DNA of 64,000 bases from Dreissena polymorpha (lineage: Eukaryota > Mollusca > Bivalvia > Myida > Dreissenidae), in contig NW_026273345.1 of NCBI RefSeq assembly GCF_020536995.1, forward strand, positions 137,001-201,000. The letters are read 5' to 3'. A program made the translations under genes and the position numbers. Each line of letters begins with the position of its first letter. Position 1 is the first letter of the stretch. Under the pieces are notes generated by a model, which was given only the letters and a program-made list of their open reading frames with translations, searched no databases and was not told where the DNA came from. Shown here in pieces: positions 13,330-25,010 of this stretch.

Positions 13330-13550
13330 TTCGGCGTGTGAGTGTATGTCTTTCCTCATTTGCATGCATGATTCTTCGCCCCAAGATGCATAGCCATGTG
13401 ATCATCATATTGGTTTCTCCTATTCATTTGATGACCATATTTGTCGCATTTAAACGTCGCTTCTTGATGGTGTGTCATGTGCGCTCTTAGGTCTGCCATC
13501 ATTGCGAAAGACCTCCCACATGTCTCGCAGGCAAAATCTTTAGTTTCGTT
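13330..13550 (-). pseudogene. C2H2 zinc-finger exon remnant
   Basis: The minus strand reads FACETCGRSFAMMADLRAH followed by MTHH, a canonical C2H2 finger (C-x2-C-x12-H-x4-H, with M-T before the final His). It continues as FKCDKYGHQ...DDHMAMH, a second finger with one Cys replaced, and HACK, a broken third finger. A stop interrupts the third finger. A possible acceptor (CTAAAG) lies just upstream of the first finger. It sits inside the TIR element at 11484-14863 and pairs with the finger remnant at 14240-14405. The genic origin is clear from the spacing of Cys and His; the parent gene is unknown. Confidence 0.6.
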
Positions 13551-14239
13551 ATGTCATGCGCACCTACATCAAAGAAAAGACCAGTGTGCATAAGAAAACA
13601 TACAAGAAAAAACAAAAGATCTACACGTGAGACTTTGGTGCCTCGCATTCCTGTAGTTCAAAATAAAACATTGCTGTTTAACCATCAAACAACTGGTCAA
13701 GTAATTCATATTTTATGGGGTGATTTGACGTTTTATGAAGCAAAAAATAGTAGATTTAACTTGATCCAATGCGAATGTTTTTAAACTTTTGTCATTCTAG
13801 AAGATACGAAATGTGTCACATCCGCCACTAAAAACGGTGCAACGAAGTTTGAGTATTGTCTTGAAACTCATGTCCCGGCATGAAATCGATCCATCCAAAT
13901 ATGCGAAACGTTTTTTGATCATAAATGACAAAACACAATCGAATAAACCTGGTGATTTTGGTTTTCTTTTTCGAAAATGCTTCGTACCAATGGAGTATAC
14001 ATTCCGTGTGCTGTCAATGGGTATGTACATTTCTAAAGAGCAAGCATCAGCAATTACAAAAATGGCAACGTAAATATTTTACCGATTTCGAACTAATTTT
14101 GGTTGCAATGTGTCGGAATAATCGGCTATACACAGTTATAAAATATAATGGGGGAGGGGGGAATAGTCATCTGTGCTTAAATACACAATGTTTTTCTCAC
14201 TAACATTTCTGAAAATGCCTAATATTCACAATACCATCT

Positions 14240-14405
14240 TACCTGTGTCTTGTTAAATTAGCTTTGCTGTAGAACATCCGTCCACAACATTTGTATGGCG
14301 CTACCCCGTATGTTTTCTTTCATGATCTCTTAACCCCGAGGCGCTTTGAAAAGCCTTGCCGCAAAAACCGACACAACCAAAGTCTGAACATAAATATTTA
14401 CCTAG
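14240..14405 (-). pseudogene. C2H2 zinc-finger exon remnant, upstream part
   Basis: The minus strand reads CSDFGCVGFCGKAFQSASGL then RDHERKHTG, and after a one-base frame break VAPYKCCGRMFYSKANLTRHR, ending at a GTAAG donor. That is one full finger, an HTG-type linker and a second finger that has lost its first Cys spacing. It would be the exon before the remnant at 13330-13550 in a gene read right to left. The order of exons, donor and acceptor argues for capture of a spliced host zinc-finger gene segment, or for insertion of the TIR arms around it. Confidence 0.6.
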
Positions 14406-14889
14406 CTCTCTAACAATTGTTACGTGAAACATATCATACACATTGTATTCCGTGAAACATATCATTTTTTATTTACGCGTTTATTTATTTACATATTAAG
14501 TGGTAAGCCGTCCAGAATATCATACATATTCCAAATTATGTTTCTCAAATTTCTCATGCAATAATATGGTATGACCTATAATAATTTTATGAAATATAAG
14601 ACACAATGTCTTTATTCCGTGAAATCATTTTAAATAATTCACTTTGAAATAAATTCAAAGGGTATATGAAAAAGTAGGTAGTTAATTTATATAAGTAAGA
14701 TATCATTAGACGCGGATTTCGATTCCGCATATGATAGGCTACATCATTTCAATCTAATATATCGAATTTAAGTACGAGAAGCAAAAACGTTACTCTTACC
14801 GAGACAATTATGCCGCCATTTTCCGTATTCCATATCAAAATAAAACAACGTGATTCCCCGCAGTTTGACTGCAAATTCCACTTTTGTTG

Positions 14890-16010
14890 TTGTTGTTGCT
14901 GATACTGTGTCTGGACTTCAATTTCGTGTTTTGATATCTTAGATTGCGACATACTAAACAACCGTATAACTAACAAACAAATAGAAACATACATACTGAA
15001 ACTAAAAAACTCAAGAATACTAAGCCCATTTGACAATATCCTTTACGAATTAATTAAGCCTTTACACTAATTTACACTAAATTATTCATTTGTGTCCTGG
15101 AAACCGGCTTTATCCAACACAGTTGGTTAAATGGTATTATTTCGCCATATTTAAATCAAAGCTGATCGAAAAGATATAAAAAAACTACCGTCCGATTACT
15201 ATTCTCATCTGTTTAGGCAAACTCTTTACATCTGGAATGAATGACAGGCTTACTCTATTCTTAAAAAAAAGTAACAGCTTGTACGATAATCAAGCTGATT
15301 TCATAAAAGGCTATTCATTTTCTGACTATATCTCAACTTTGCGCTCATTAATAAAAATCATGAAAAAGAGAAAACAAAACCTTGATGTGAGTTTATAGAT
15401 TTTTTACTAGCTTTCGATAACGTATGGCGTGCATGCCTATGGTATAAACTACTTAATCATAATAATGGCAAATTCCTTCAATTGATTCAAAATATGTACA
15501 ATAATATCAAATCAAACATTTCCGGAAACAGTAATTTATCCTAGCTCTTCATCTCAGAAAAAGGTATTAGACAAGAATGCAAATAATAGAAAATCTAGCT
15601 GAATGGCCTTGGTATACGAAGACCTGAGCAGAAATTTTAAAGCAATTAACATTAAATGTAAAATGATATTATAATGGAAAAGAAACTGAACAGGCAAAGA
15701 TCAGAAAATCTCCAAAAACATAAGGGCTCTTCCAAACTCTGATTCTAAGTGGGCCAACAAAATTAAGGAAACTCACCTCAGTAGACTAAAATGACCTATG
15801 GGAAAAACGTATTTTCATAACACAAAGTAATAAACAACACCTACTTAAATATAAACTACTTACCGAATTTCAAACACAATGACACACACGTTTAAAGCAA
15901 ACACACAAACGACAAATATTAAAAAGTTTCAAACAAACCCATCCTTCGATAAAAAATGAATTAAACTCGCCTAATATGAAAGAACGTGTATACAGTGGTG
16001 ACGTTGGCTC
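14890..16010 (+). mobile_element. Decayed LINE fragment: reverse transcriptase N-half and 3' debris
   Basis: Reading across several frame changes, the + strand shows the conserved start of a LINE reverse transcriptase: a segment like NNRITNKQIE...FDNILYELIKPL, then WLNGIISP, YRPITILICLGKLF, LFLKKSNSLYDNQADFIKGY, LRSLIKIMKKRKQNLDV, FIDFLLAFDNVWRACLWYKLL and a degraded GIRQEC. The catalytic YADD region is not recognisable. The following 350 bases look like more 3' LINE sequence but are too decayed to assign. Same strand and same kind of LINE as 7942-8760. Confidence 0.72.
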
Positions 16011-16589
16011 TGAAAATCACTAGCTATTCAATTGTGCTTTCTTTAACCAATAAAGAGAACAATTCTCGGGGCATGAACTTCATGAAGTCACTCTCAGCAC
16101 AATTGTAACATCCGATTTATGCATATACATAAAAACAAGTGCACATTAATTCGCTTTTAGTTTTAGTAATATTTAAGACATAAACTATAACTTTATTTGT
16201 TTATTTTGACCAATGCCTCCAGCCATCGAAATGTGTTTATTTTTATGTTGTATTAAATAACTTATTTTTGTTTTTGTACCACAACGTCTAATGTGAACTT
16301 AATTTAATACTTTGCTTGTATTGTGTAAAAACAATTTTGAACTCTATATATCTAATTGTGCATTATTATTATGCATCAGCTTATGATGCTTTTTTGTACA
16401 TTTTACACACACATTTATCTGTGCATACTGATTTAATTTCAAAGTTTCATTTGTTTATAATATATGTTACTCTCAATTGCTTAACGCACACACGCCTAAA
16501 CATTAAATGATTAAGCTTGAAATGACAATTATAGGTCAAACTAACAATTATATGTACATTAATGTAGGGCATGTTGTAAATGTAAATGT
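16011..16589. other. AT-rich intergenic DNA
   Basis: No gene or named repeat seen. The small frame at 16316-16510 is composition-driven. Confidence 0.4.
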
Positions 16590-16697
16590 ATTACTCTCTC
16601 TCTCCCTCTCTCATTGTTTAGGTATCTGTTGCTGTTTGTCTCTGTATCTTGTCTCTGTCTCTCGTCTCTCTCTCTAGATGGTCTCTCTCGGTATCTC

Positions 16698-16729
<32 letters not shown>

Positions 16730-17106
16730 AGAGAGAGAGCAGAGCGAGAGAGCCGCGATCAGAGCGAGAGAGAGAGGAGAGAGACGAGAGGAGCGAGCGC
16801 GAGCTAGAGAGAGCCGAGGAGAGAGCTAGAGACTAATAGCTAGCGATCTCTCTACTTATGCTCGCGACTGCTCGCGCTCTCGCTGCTGTACTGTCTCGGG
16901 CTTGGTGGCTCGCTCTCTAGATCTTCTCTCTATTCTCTCTCCTATAGAGCTCTCATCCTCTTTTGCTATCTATCTCTTCTCTCTCATATCTCCCTTCTCT
17001 CTCTACATCATTCTACCTGCTCCTCCTCTCCTCCCTTCCTCCCTCCACCTCCCTCCCTCCTTCCCTCCCTCCCTGCCTCCGTTTGTTTCCTTTCTCTCAT
17101 TCACAC
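16590..17106. repeat. CT/GA-rich low-complexity tract
   Basis: CT-rich to 16690, GA-rich 16695-16830, then mixed and CCT/CCCT-rich to about 17100. The GA and CT parts face each other and could fold back. No coding content. Confidence 0.9.
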
Positions 17107-17111
17107 GTTGG

Positions 17112-17326
17112 AATCATCATCTTCAGCAGCAGCAGCAACATCATAAGCAGGAGCAGCCTCATTGACTTCATCACAGTCATCATCATGATGATCATCATTA
17201 TGATCATCAGCAACATCAGCAGCATCATAAGCAGTAGTAGTAGTAGCAGCAGTGGCAGCTGCATCATCATAATCTACACCACCACCATCATTATCATCAT
17301 GTTTATTATTATCATTATCATCATCG

Positions 17327-17373
<47 letters not shown>

Positions 17374-17700
17374 GTCGTCGTCGTCGTTGTTGGCGTCGAC
17401 AGCATCATTAATATCATCGTTAGAATCATTTTAATCATAAGCATCATCATAAGCATCATCACTATCATCATCAACATAGGTAATGTCATATGCATCCTCG
17501 TCGTCGTCATAGAGGTCGTCATCATCATCATCATCACCTCCATCATTATCACTATTAACTTCACCACAACCATCACAATCCCCGTCGTCATCAAGATTGC
17601 CATCTTCTTTTTAATCGCCATCGTCATCTTTATCATCATCAGCACTAGCAGCATTATTATTTTTATCATCATAATCATCATCATCTTCATAAACTACCAC
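17112..17700. repeat. (ATC)n / (CAT)n microsatellite heading repeat copy 1
   Basis: Imperfect ATC trinucleotide tract with GTC and CAG interruptions; the purest stretch is about 17318-17373. The long open frames (poly-Ile, poly-Met, poly-Asp) are artefacts. The tract is the left boundary of copy 1 of the triplicated unit. Confidence 0.93.
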
Positions 17701-17719
17701 CAACGCCAAAACGACCACA

Positions 17720-19740
17720 ATGTAATGTAAATTGTGGATTATAAACACTTCAACTGATATAAGCATTCAACTCTTTTATTAATGGATTTTCTCTTTTAAA
17801 TCACAAAAATGCTATAAATCAATGGTTTCAGTAAACACTTATGTATTTGAAGATCTACGAGAACACTAAAACACCTTAAATATATTTACCGAAGACATTT
17901 GTTGCATCAATAAACCAATCCTCAAAGCCCAAACGCAATTTCCAAAACAGATAAAGCATGAAACGAATAAATAACATATATTGTACTATGTTTACAGGAA
18001 CGTGTTCAGAGAGGCCAGTTATAAATTGTGCTAGTTGGTTTGCTGTTCTACATAGTCGACTTTATTTTAAAGTAGATGTAAATCATTCCGTACTTAAGAA
18101 CTGTTGAATGTTGAAGAACGACTGATTGGAGAGTTACCTGGTCTTGTTAGTTTTTGACACATTTCATTGAAGTCTTTTCTCTAAAAATATGGTTATAAGG
18201 ATCACATCCAAAAACAAGCGGACCCGATCCCAAACGTGGATTGTGAATAATAGTGTTTTTTTTTTTTTCATTTTCGACGAAAATATTTTAATTTCGACAA
18301 GGGTTGAGTTAAGTTCAAAGAAAGCATTTGTTGATGCATATCTAATTTAAAGACTACACTACGGATTCCACAGCCTGGGTTCAATGTACGGCAATTCTCA
18401 TAATTGTCAATCCTGGCCTATACATTGTGGCAATGAATATATTGATAACGTTTAATCGAGGTTGAATCATATATGCGGTAACACTGTTATTGTAAATCTC
18501 TATATCATAATATCGTTTCTACACAATTCAGTTTGTATACATGCACATGTATATATTGTTTCCCTGCAAAGACCGAGTCACATTGTGATCACATAAAATT
18601 GTAAGTTTTGGCTTCAGAAAACAAATATAATCGGTTCATTTTAAGGAGGGTTTTAGATGTTGTTTTAGAACAACTGTGCAAACATGTTGTAGTTTGATAT
18701 CATCTGTGTAACGTGTATCCCTTTTTTTTTTAAAGATTTAAATGAACACATTTATTAAACATATTAAAAACGGGCTTAAATACATATAGCCATTTTTAGT
18801 TTGTACGGGCTTATTAAACATACTAGATCCGACGCATATTGCATATTGACATCACTTGTTTTGACATAACATTGTTCACATAGGTAATTTTCGCTATCGC
18901 GTGATCAAAATGGTATTTTCCCGCCTTGACATTTTTAAGTTTAAAGTCTAAGATCTAACATCTGTCATTCAATGACGAATTACCGTCTAACCTATAACTC
19001 AACACCGAATCTCGAGGGGCTCCCGTATTATATACTCAATTCCTAAAATAGCCATTACAGTTGCCGCTTATTGTATAAAACTCTTATTGGCTGTTATTTC
19101 ACACCAATTAAATGTAAATTGCATTTGTGCAGGCGCCTATACCGCGATCGCTTTTATACTCAATGCAATTCTTTGCATACCTACTCTTTTGCGCTTGCAA
19201 CTTTAAAACGGATGTTTTTCTGCACAATTCGGCAAACAGTCCATGTCATCAAGAATAACACACCTATTACAGAGTAAAGGCCTGAGATTTGGAAGAGAAA
19301 GAGAATGAACACGTCAACTGTTTGTCTTAGCTGGCAAGAGATTAAACTATTTTTAGATTGTATATCGTTTACACGCCTTAAATACTAGTTGCCGCACATT
19401 CAGCCTGCACACAGTGAAGGAGGAGGACTTCTTACCAAAGGTAGACTTGTTTTACTATTGGGCAGGTGTTCGGTTTCGTTATACAATCGGGCGGGTTAAA
19501 CTGTTTTGTCTTTGTTTGATTCAATATTCTAACTGATAACTATATTGTATTGTTCCCAGTTTCTGTTGAAAGAAGCGACTGTTTAAGGAAATCCTTTCTT
19601 AAGCATGACAAATTACACATTATTAATATTATTAAAAATTATATAAACGTCGCAAGCTATTTATTAAATTGAGAATAATGACGATCTAGCTTGTGATCGG
19701 AAAAGAGGAAGATGACACTAATTTGGCTGAATAAGGTTGA
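17720..19740 (+). repeat. Copy 1 of a diverged ~2.5-kb repeat unit
   Basis: Blocks shared with copies 2 and 3, in the same order and strand: TGGTTTCAGTAAACACTT at 17824, a TTACCGAAGACA block near 17887, a GCAAAGAC...GTCACA block at 18567, ATTAAATGTAAATTGCAT near 19106, a CGCGATCGCTTTTATA block at 19141, GAATGAACACGTCAACTGT at 19303, GGTAGACTTGTTTTA at 19440, and GAGGAAGATGACA near 19708. No open frame is conserved between copies. Confidence 0.78.
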
Positions 19741-20019
19741 ACATTGTTGTTTTCAATTAACTTATTAATAATTTAGTTTCTATTCATATAATTTATTGTG
19801 ATAACTATCTAATACTTTACTTACACTTTTTTAAAATACAGTTAACTTAAACAATTATTTTTAACAGCAATTCCGTTAATTACGTATCTTCTTTTTTAAG
19901 GGCAAGCAAAACGCTTTAAACAATTCAATACAGATTTTAGATGTTGGATGACTGAATTGTATGCAGAAGAGTTAAACAACTAAGTTATACATTAATTAAT
20001 ATTGATAGAATAAAACTTA

Positions 20020-20532
20020 AAGGGGCCGTCCAACACGTTTTGGTAAATTGACAAAATAAAAACAAAGTTGTTTCAGATTCGCAAATTTTCGTTTTAGTTA
20101 TGATATTTTTGAGGAAATAGTAATACGAACCATTTTCCATGCTCTTCAATGTCTATTATATGCATCCTTTGATGATTTGAAAGCCTGAACAATCTAAAGC
20201 GTCGTGCGACGCAGAACGATTGAATAATTTGGAAAGTTCTGTTGTTGTCGTTGTATTTTGGGATACTACGAGGATTTCTTATATACATAAAAATACATCC
20301 GCTTTAAGCATTAGTATGGATGGTTGAATGGATTACGCGGGAGACATTTTACTCAAGGACTCCAGGGGTCAGTTGTTCGAGCCCTGTCGAGGGTTACTTT
20401 TGTTCCTTTTTTTAAATTGTAATCATGTTGTTTTTTTTACTGGACATTTTTAGGGGAAACGTTTAAATTTATTAATATTAAGCATTCAATGACAAGCTTC
20501 AATACATGCCAAAATCTGTTGGACGGCCCCTT
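20020..20532 (+). mobile_element. MITE-like element with tRNA-like insert, copy A
   Basis: The ends are inverted: AAGGGGCCGTCCAACA on the left and TGTTGGACGGCCCCTT on the right. Inside, 20335-20400 is tRNA-like: TTACGCGGGAGACATTTTAC, then CAGGGGTCAGTTGTTCGAGC with a B-box-like GGTCAGTTGTTCGAGCCC. An inverted, shortened copy of the same element lies at 55535-55866. It is either a TIR transposon that absorbed a SINE or a composite family. Confidence 0.8.
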
Positions 20533-22600
20533 GAAGTAATTATATATCCTGTAATTTGTTTCTTGAGTTTGATGTCATATTTCAAAAATGGATTAATAAC
20601 GTGTTAACGTTCAACATATTGATTAAACATGTAGCAAAGTTCAGGAATATAAACAAATGTTAATACATGTACAATCTGTACAACTAAAGTAAAATAGTTT
20701 TTTTTTCTAACGGTATAAAATATCAGTAAAACTTTCGCTCAATGGTAATTAACTAGCACTTCCACTAAAGGTCGTTCATACCCCACATAATGATCTCAAA
20801 TTATTTACAGTAAAGTATTTCATTACTGATGAAACCTGGACTACATTGTTTATGATACAGACATTCAAAGCAAGACATTTATAGGAATGGTATTGCCTAT
20901 TGGTATCATGTTTTTGCTAGGAATGATTAAGTAATCAACTTTAGACCACAAAACCCAAATCCCATATTGAAATGAAGTCTTACCTATTTAAATCACTTAG
21001 ATGAAAAGCATTAAAATGAACAATCATTCTGGAAAAATGTCGACTTAAATTGATAAACAAATATGTGTGGTAGGATTTCTTGACGGATTTTTACCGAAAC
21101 GTGGTATTATTTTTCAAGACAACAGTATCCCTAATGCTCGATTTATGTATTATCTATTAAACAATACGTATTTTTTTCAAATCGATTTATCTTAAAAGTT
21201 AGCTTTTGTATAAAAACGTGTTTAATGTATCCGGGGTCTTTCTTTGTCATCGTCAAATGGATAACATTGTTGTGTTTAACCATAATTAATATCGTACCCG
21301 CCACGGTGTATAGCCGAAGGGGACTATGTTTCTCCTATATATGCTTGTCTGTTTATCCATTCAGAAGTTCAAAACGTTATACCGTAACATGAACTAATTA
21401 TAATAAACACTCTTAGGAATACCCGTAACCATTTGTTAAAGAAAACACATCAAAACTCAAATTACGATAACGTAAACACATACAACTGAAATAGCTTCTA
21501 AATATTTACATGATGCCACGCGTATTTACGATATGTTTCCGTTCAATATGTTTTCTTTCTTTGCACAGAATTTCTCTAAGTAAAATATGTTGAAGTTTTG
21601 TGTAATGTCAGACTAAAGTACTATGTAAGAAGATTTGTGTATGTAAAGAATATCATTTATTTAATTATTCACTATGAACCACAATGAAGGAATCATTTGG
21701 AAAATTGTTTACAGTTATACATTTTAAATTATGAGCTTATTACATGTATCGCATTCTTCCGTTTTAAATACATATGCGTTATCCCTTTCGCGGCTGTCGT
21801 GTTTGTGCATGTATATTCTGCTAGTTTGAGATTATTTATACCTACAGGGAATTTTTCGTACACGGTAATCATGTTTTATACATGTGATTGCTAGTACACG
21901 ATTTAAATGTGTGTTGTTGCCGTATCTCAAACTGTCTTTTTTTTGTTTTTGTTTTTAATTTGGATTAAAACTGTAATTCTTTACAAACTGTTTATGCCAC
22001 AATAATTCATTTTTGACGATACTGCATCAGCAGCTCGTCTAAGTTGTCATACCATGACAAAATTCTTCACAATTGCGACTTATGTAAAAGACCGAGCCAG
22101 TCCGACTGAGATAGCTCGATTTTTCTAGTCGGCATAGCTCGCTGATTATCATTGATAACATTCTCCTAGCAAAGTTGTCGTTCGTGCCTCAACATATAAC
22201 AATTGCCGCGCCCATGAGATAATCTTTACACTCGTGTCAAAACTTTCTTACAGCGATCATCGGCTTTTTTGGCTATTTAGAACCGTCGTTTAGGATATTT
22301 GAGTTATTTATTCACTAATTCTCCGTTAATGACAACAATGGTTGGAATTCAAAGGATAAATTCAATTTGAATAAAGGTCTTTCTGGAGCTTGACAGCTTG
22401 ACACGGCAAAACAGGCATACTGTTATTTTTGGTCACATTTTGCTTTATAAACTGTTTTCGAGCATTTTGCGACTTATTGAATGACTATGATACCCGATAT
22501 CAACATATCATAGGGGATTTGCAGATCGCCAAGCTGTCCTGAAATTCAACATTGATGACAAACTTTTTACTGGTTTGTACTCTTTCTTCTTTTTATTTTA
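20533..22600. other. Intergenic DNA with a bivalve repeat head at 21297-21400
   Basis: No gene found. Around 21297-21400, CCACGGTGTATAGCCGAAGG followed by GGACTATGTTTCTCC resembles the head of an interspersed repeat I know from bivalve genomes (CGTTTAGCCGAAGGGGGCTA type). The remainder is AT-rich. Confidence 0.45.
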
Positions 22601-22611
22601 GTACTTAATAT

Positions 22612-22700
22612 TATTTTAAAGTTACACGAACTGTGTCGCAGTAAAAGAGACACTAAGGCGATTGTGGTCAGTTTGGATCCAGATCAGCCTGCGGTCGCTT
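22612..22700. repeat. Interspersed bivalve repeat fragment
   Basis: The segment from AAGTTACACGAACTGTGTCG through CAGATCAGCCTGCGGTCGC is a familiar bivalve dispersed repeat motif, usually found with GTCTGATCAGGATCC. Recognition is from memory; no second copy was identified in this window. Confidence 0.5.
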
Positions 22701-22919
22701 TAAAGTTGTTTACTTAAAAACGGTTTTCTGAAAATAACAAATAGTTTAATTGGATACTGATTGGACTGCGCTTTCCTGTGACCTGGCTCCAATAATAAAT
22801 TGTCATGAATCAAATGATTAATTTCGAACATTAATTTTTTTTCTTGTCCATTTGGATCAATGACTCCAGCACTTCCTGTTGAGAATTGAATACTGCTTAA
22901 TGTTGCACCTTCCATTATC

Positions 22920-23359
22920 GCTCGATTGTTCATTGTCGGCTCGGGTACTACTTACATGTACCCCGGGTACTCTTAAGTATACCTACATGTACCCCGGGTA
23001 CGGTAAATATACTGAAACGCACCCGGGAAATTTAACGCTCCATCGGTCGTTGTCGCTTATTATTTTTATAATTATATATTCACTTTTATGTCAATTTTCT
23101 GTAAAATGGCCTCTATATTATCGGAACACATACTCAAAAACATGTTGATAAAGTTTGTTTAAAAAGGAATTTTGTTTAAGATAATCGGTTGCGAGTTTTA
23201 CAACATCGGATTTGGGGAAGGAATACAACTCGGGTACATTCTAATATCGACCGAGTACGATTACATACATTTTTACCATAACCGGGGTACATATAAGTAT
23301 ACCTAAGAGTACCCGTGGTACATGTAAGTAGTACCCGAGCCGACAATGACCAATCGAGC
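22920..23359. mobile_element. 440-bp TIR element (MITE-like)
   Basis: About 80-bp ends are inverted copies: GCTCGATTG(T/G)TCATTG, TCGGCTCGGGTACTACTTAC, ATGTACC(C/A)CGGGTACTCTTA and AGTATAC are shared between 22920-22998 and the reverse complement of 23280-23359. The TIR itself has repeated TACATGTACCCCGGGTAC motifs. The interior is AT-rich and non-coding. No clear target duplication. Confidence 0.82.
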
Positions 23360-23460
23360 TCTATAATCTCTCAATAACCGACTCAATAAAACCAAGTCGG
23401 CAATATTTGACGTAATTTTGGATTTGGTTGCTCTCGAATGATTTCGAAAAATCGTCCTAC

Positions 23461-23535
23461 AAGCATAATGGTTGAGTGTCGACTTTGATTGCAGGAGGTT
23501 GCGCTGCGGGTTTGATCCCCCGAAGCGACATTGAA
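23461..23535. repeat. tRNA-like SINE relic
   Basis: GCATAATGGTTGAGTGTCGA followed after about 25 bases by GCGGGTTTGATCCCCC gives an A-box-like and a B-box-like motif at tRNA spacing. No acceptor stem pairs well, so this is a tRNA-derived repeat or pseudogene rather than a tRNA gene. Confidence 0.45.
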
Positions 23536-24650
23536 AACTAGCCAACTTTGTTATCTAAAAGGCTGTTAAACTTGATATACTAAGGCTTAATGTGAATGTT
23601 CTCTCACATGATGGTCATCATTTATATTATATAAATACCCACAGCAGTAGTGAACAATTTGACAATAATTAATGATCGCATCCTTCATTTGTCTTTGACA
23701 CTTTTATTTTGACATTTCCTAGATTTTAATATGTGACTTGACTTAACCAGCACTCTTGTTACTGAGCTTAAGTTTAAATGTGCCATTGAAGATCACCTTA
23801 ATCCAGATTAGCCATTATAGAAATGTGGGAAGTTTTAAGGGTGTGGCAAGTAAATAAAAATGGGTCATTACCGAGAGGCCACAACTGATCTATGAGTGTT
23901 TAAAACAAGGACAATCAGTGCCTGATTTAGATTTCCTTACATAGTTCATTAAAAACTAATTTCAGAAGCATAGTAAAACTTTAATGTTAATGCTACCAAT
24001 TTGTCAGACCAGGGCCTTGATATTGAAATCAAGGACATGCATGGTCAAATCTTCATGAAATAAGGATAAAAAATGTATTTAAAGTCCTTAATTGACCTGG
24101 CTATAGTTCTCAGACAATTATAAGCTCAAGCAGTATATTTTTATCATTATTTATGCTTTGTGTATTGTAAACATATTCACAATTATGCAGTTACATGATA
24201 GCAATAAATAATAACAAAGCCATCCATGCTATAAAGGTCATTGACAAAGCCTATGGCAAAAATGTGAACACATTGAGTGTAATCGCCCTCTCGTGCCAGC
24301 AAAACAACACGTTGACAGGTTGTCATTTTTGACAGTTCAACTTTCACTTTCATTTTGTGATATCAAACTATTAATAATTATGTGTCTGAGAAAAATATCG
24401 CCATTTCTTATATTATATATTTTCTGCACATTTCTTAAAATAACTTACATCAATACACGTTTTTCGTCGTTCATTTAAACATTCCTGACAGGCTACCGCT
24501 TTGTTTACATATTTCGCTTACATTTTGACGCGTGTAAGTAGGACCGCATAACCGCTTCCGAAATGTGTATTCATACTATTGCCTTCGATGTACTTATCCG
24601 ATGTTTGATGGAAACGGCCGAACATGTGCGATTGCGGGTCAAGTTCCCCA
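23536..24650. other. Intergenic DNA
   Basis: No gene or clear repeat seen. The frame at 24293-24478 shows no family resemblance. Confidence 0.4.
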
Positions 24651-24713
24651 CAGGTACTATTTCCCTGTACCCCTTTTTATATCCAATTTATTGTTGCACC
24701 CGAATCGTTTGTC

Positions 24714-24830
24714 ATACCCAATTTTTGTTTTCGTACCTAGATTTCGATTTTTTTCGTACCCAATTTTTTTTCTACCCAATTTTTTTGTACTCAATTTTTT
24801 TTCCAACCAACTTTTTTTTCGTACCCAAAT
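24714..24830. repeat. Short tandem repeats of TACCCAATTTTTTT
   Basis: About six imperfect 14-18 base repeats of (G)TACCCAATTTTTTT. The hydrophobic Phe/Tyr-rich frames reading through are artefacts. Confidence 0.75.
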
Positions 24831-24854
24831 GTTTTAATTCGCATAATTCTTTCT

Positions 24855-25010
24855 AACCCAAAATGTGTGTACCCAAAAAAGAATTCATACCAACATACAC
24901 AATTGTGGTGATGTAGATAAACTTTAATGCTTTCTTACCCAAAATGTGTGTACCCAAAAAAAATTTCATACCAACATACACAATTGTGGTGATGTAGATA
25001 AACTTTAATT
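24855..25010. repeat. Two-copy 81-bp tandem duplication
   Basis: ACCCAAAATGTGTGTACCC and ACACAATTGTGGTGATGTAG occur twice, 81 bases apart (24855 and 24936), with very few differences, so the duplication is young. Confidence 0.9.

Larger units (their letters stand above)
11477..14870. mobile_element. 3.38-kb TIR element with 7-bp target duplication and captured zinc-finger sequence
   Basis: The two ends are long inverted repeats: left about 11484-11960, right about 14410-14863 (reverse complement). They share CTGCGGGGAATCACGT, TTTTATTTTGATATGGAA, ACGGAAAATGGCGGC, ATTGTCTCGGTAAGAGTA and, further in, GATATGTTTCACGGAATACAA. TTTGACT lies directly outside both ends (11477-11483 and 14864-14870) and looks like a target-site duplication; one more near-matching base would make it the 8 bp expected of hAT elements. 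The outermost bases of the two TIRs differ slightly. Inside, the minus strand has C2H2 zinc-finger remnants; no transposase was recognised. Confidence 0.75.

Noticed and set aside
13797-14073. Overlapping open frames on both strands between the zinc-finger remnants
   Set aside because: No family recognised; they lie in what would be an intron of the minus-strand remnant, and no exon signals favour either.
16963-17730. 255-codon open frame rich in Ile/Ser and its antisense poly-Met frame
   Set aside because: Driven entirely by the ATC trinucleotide tract; open in several frames at once.
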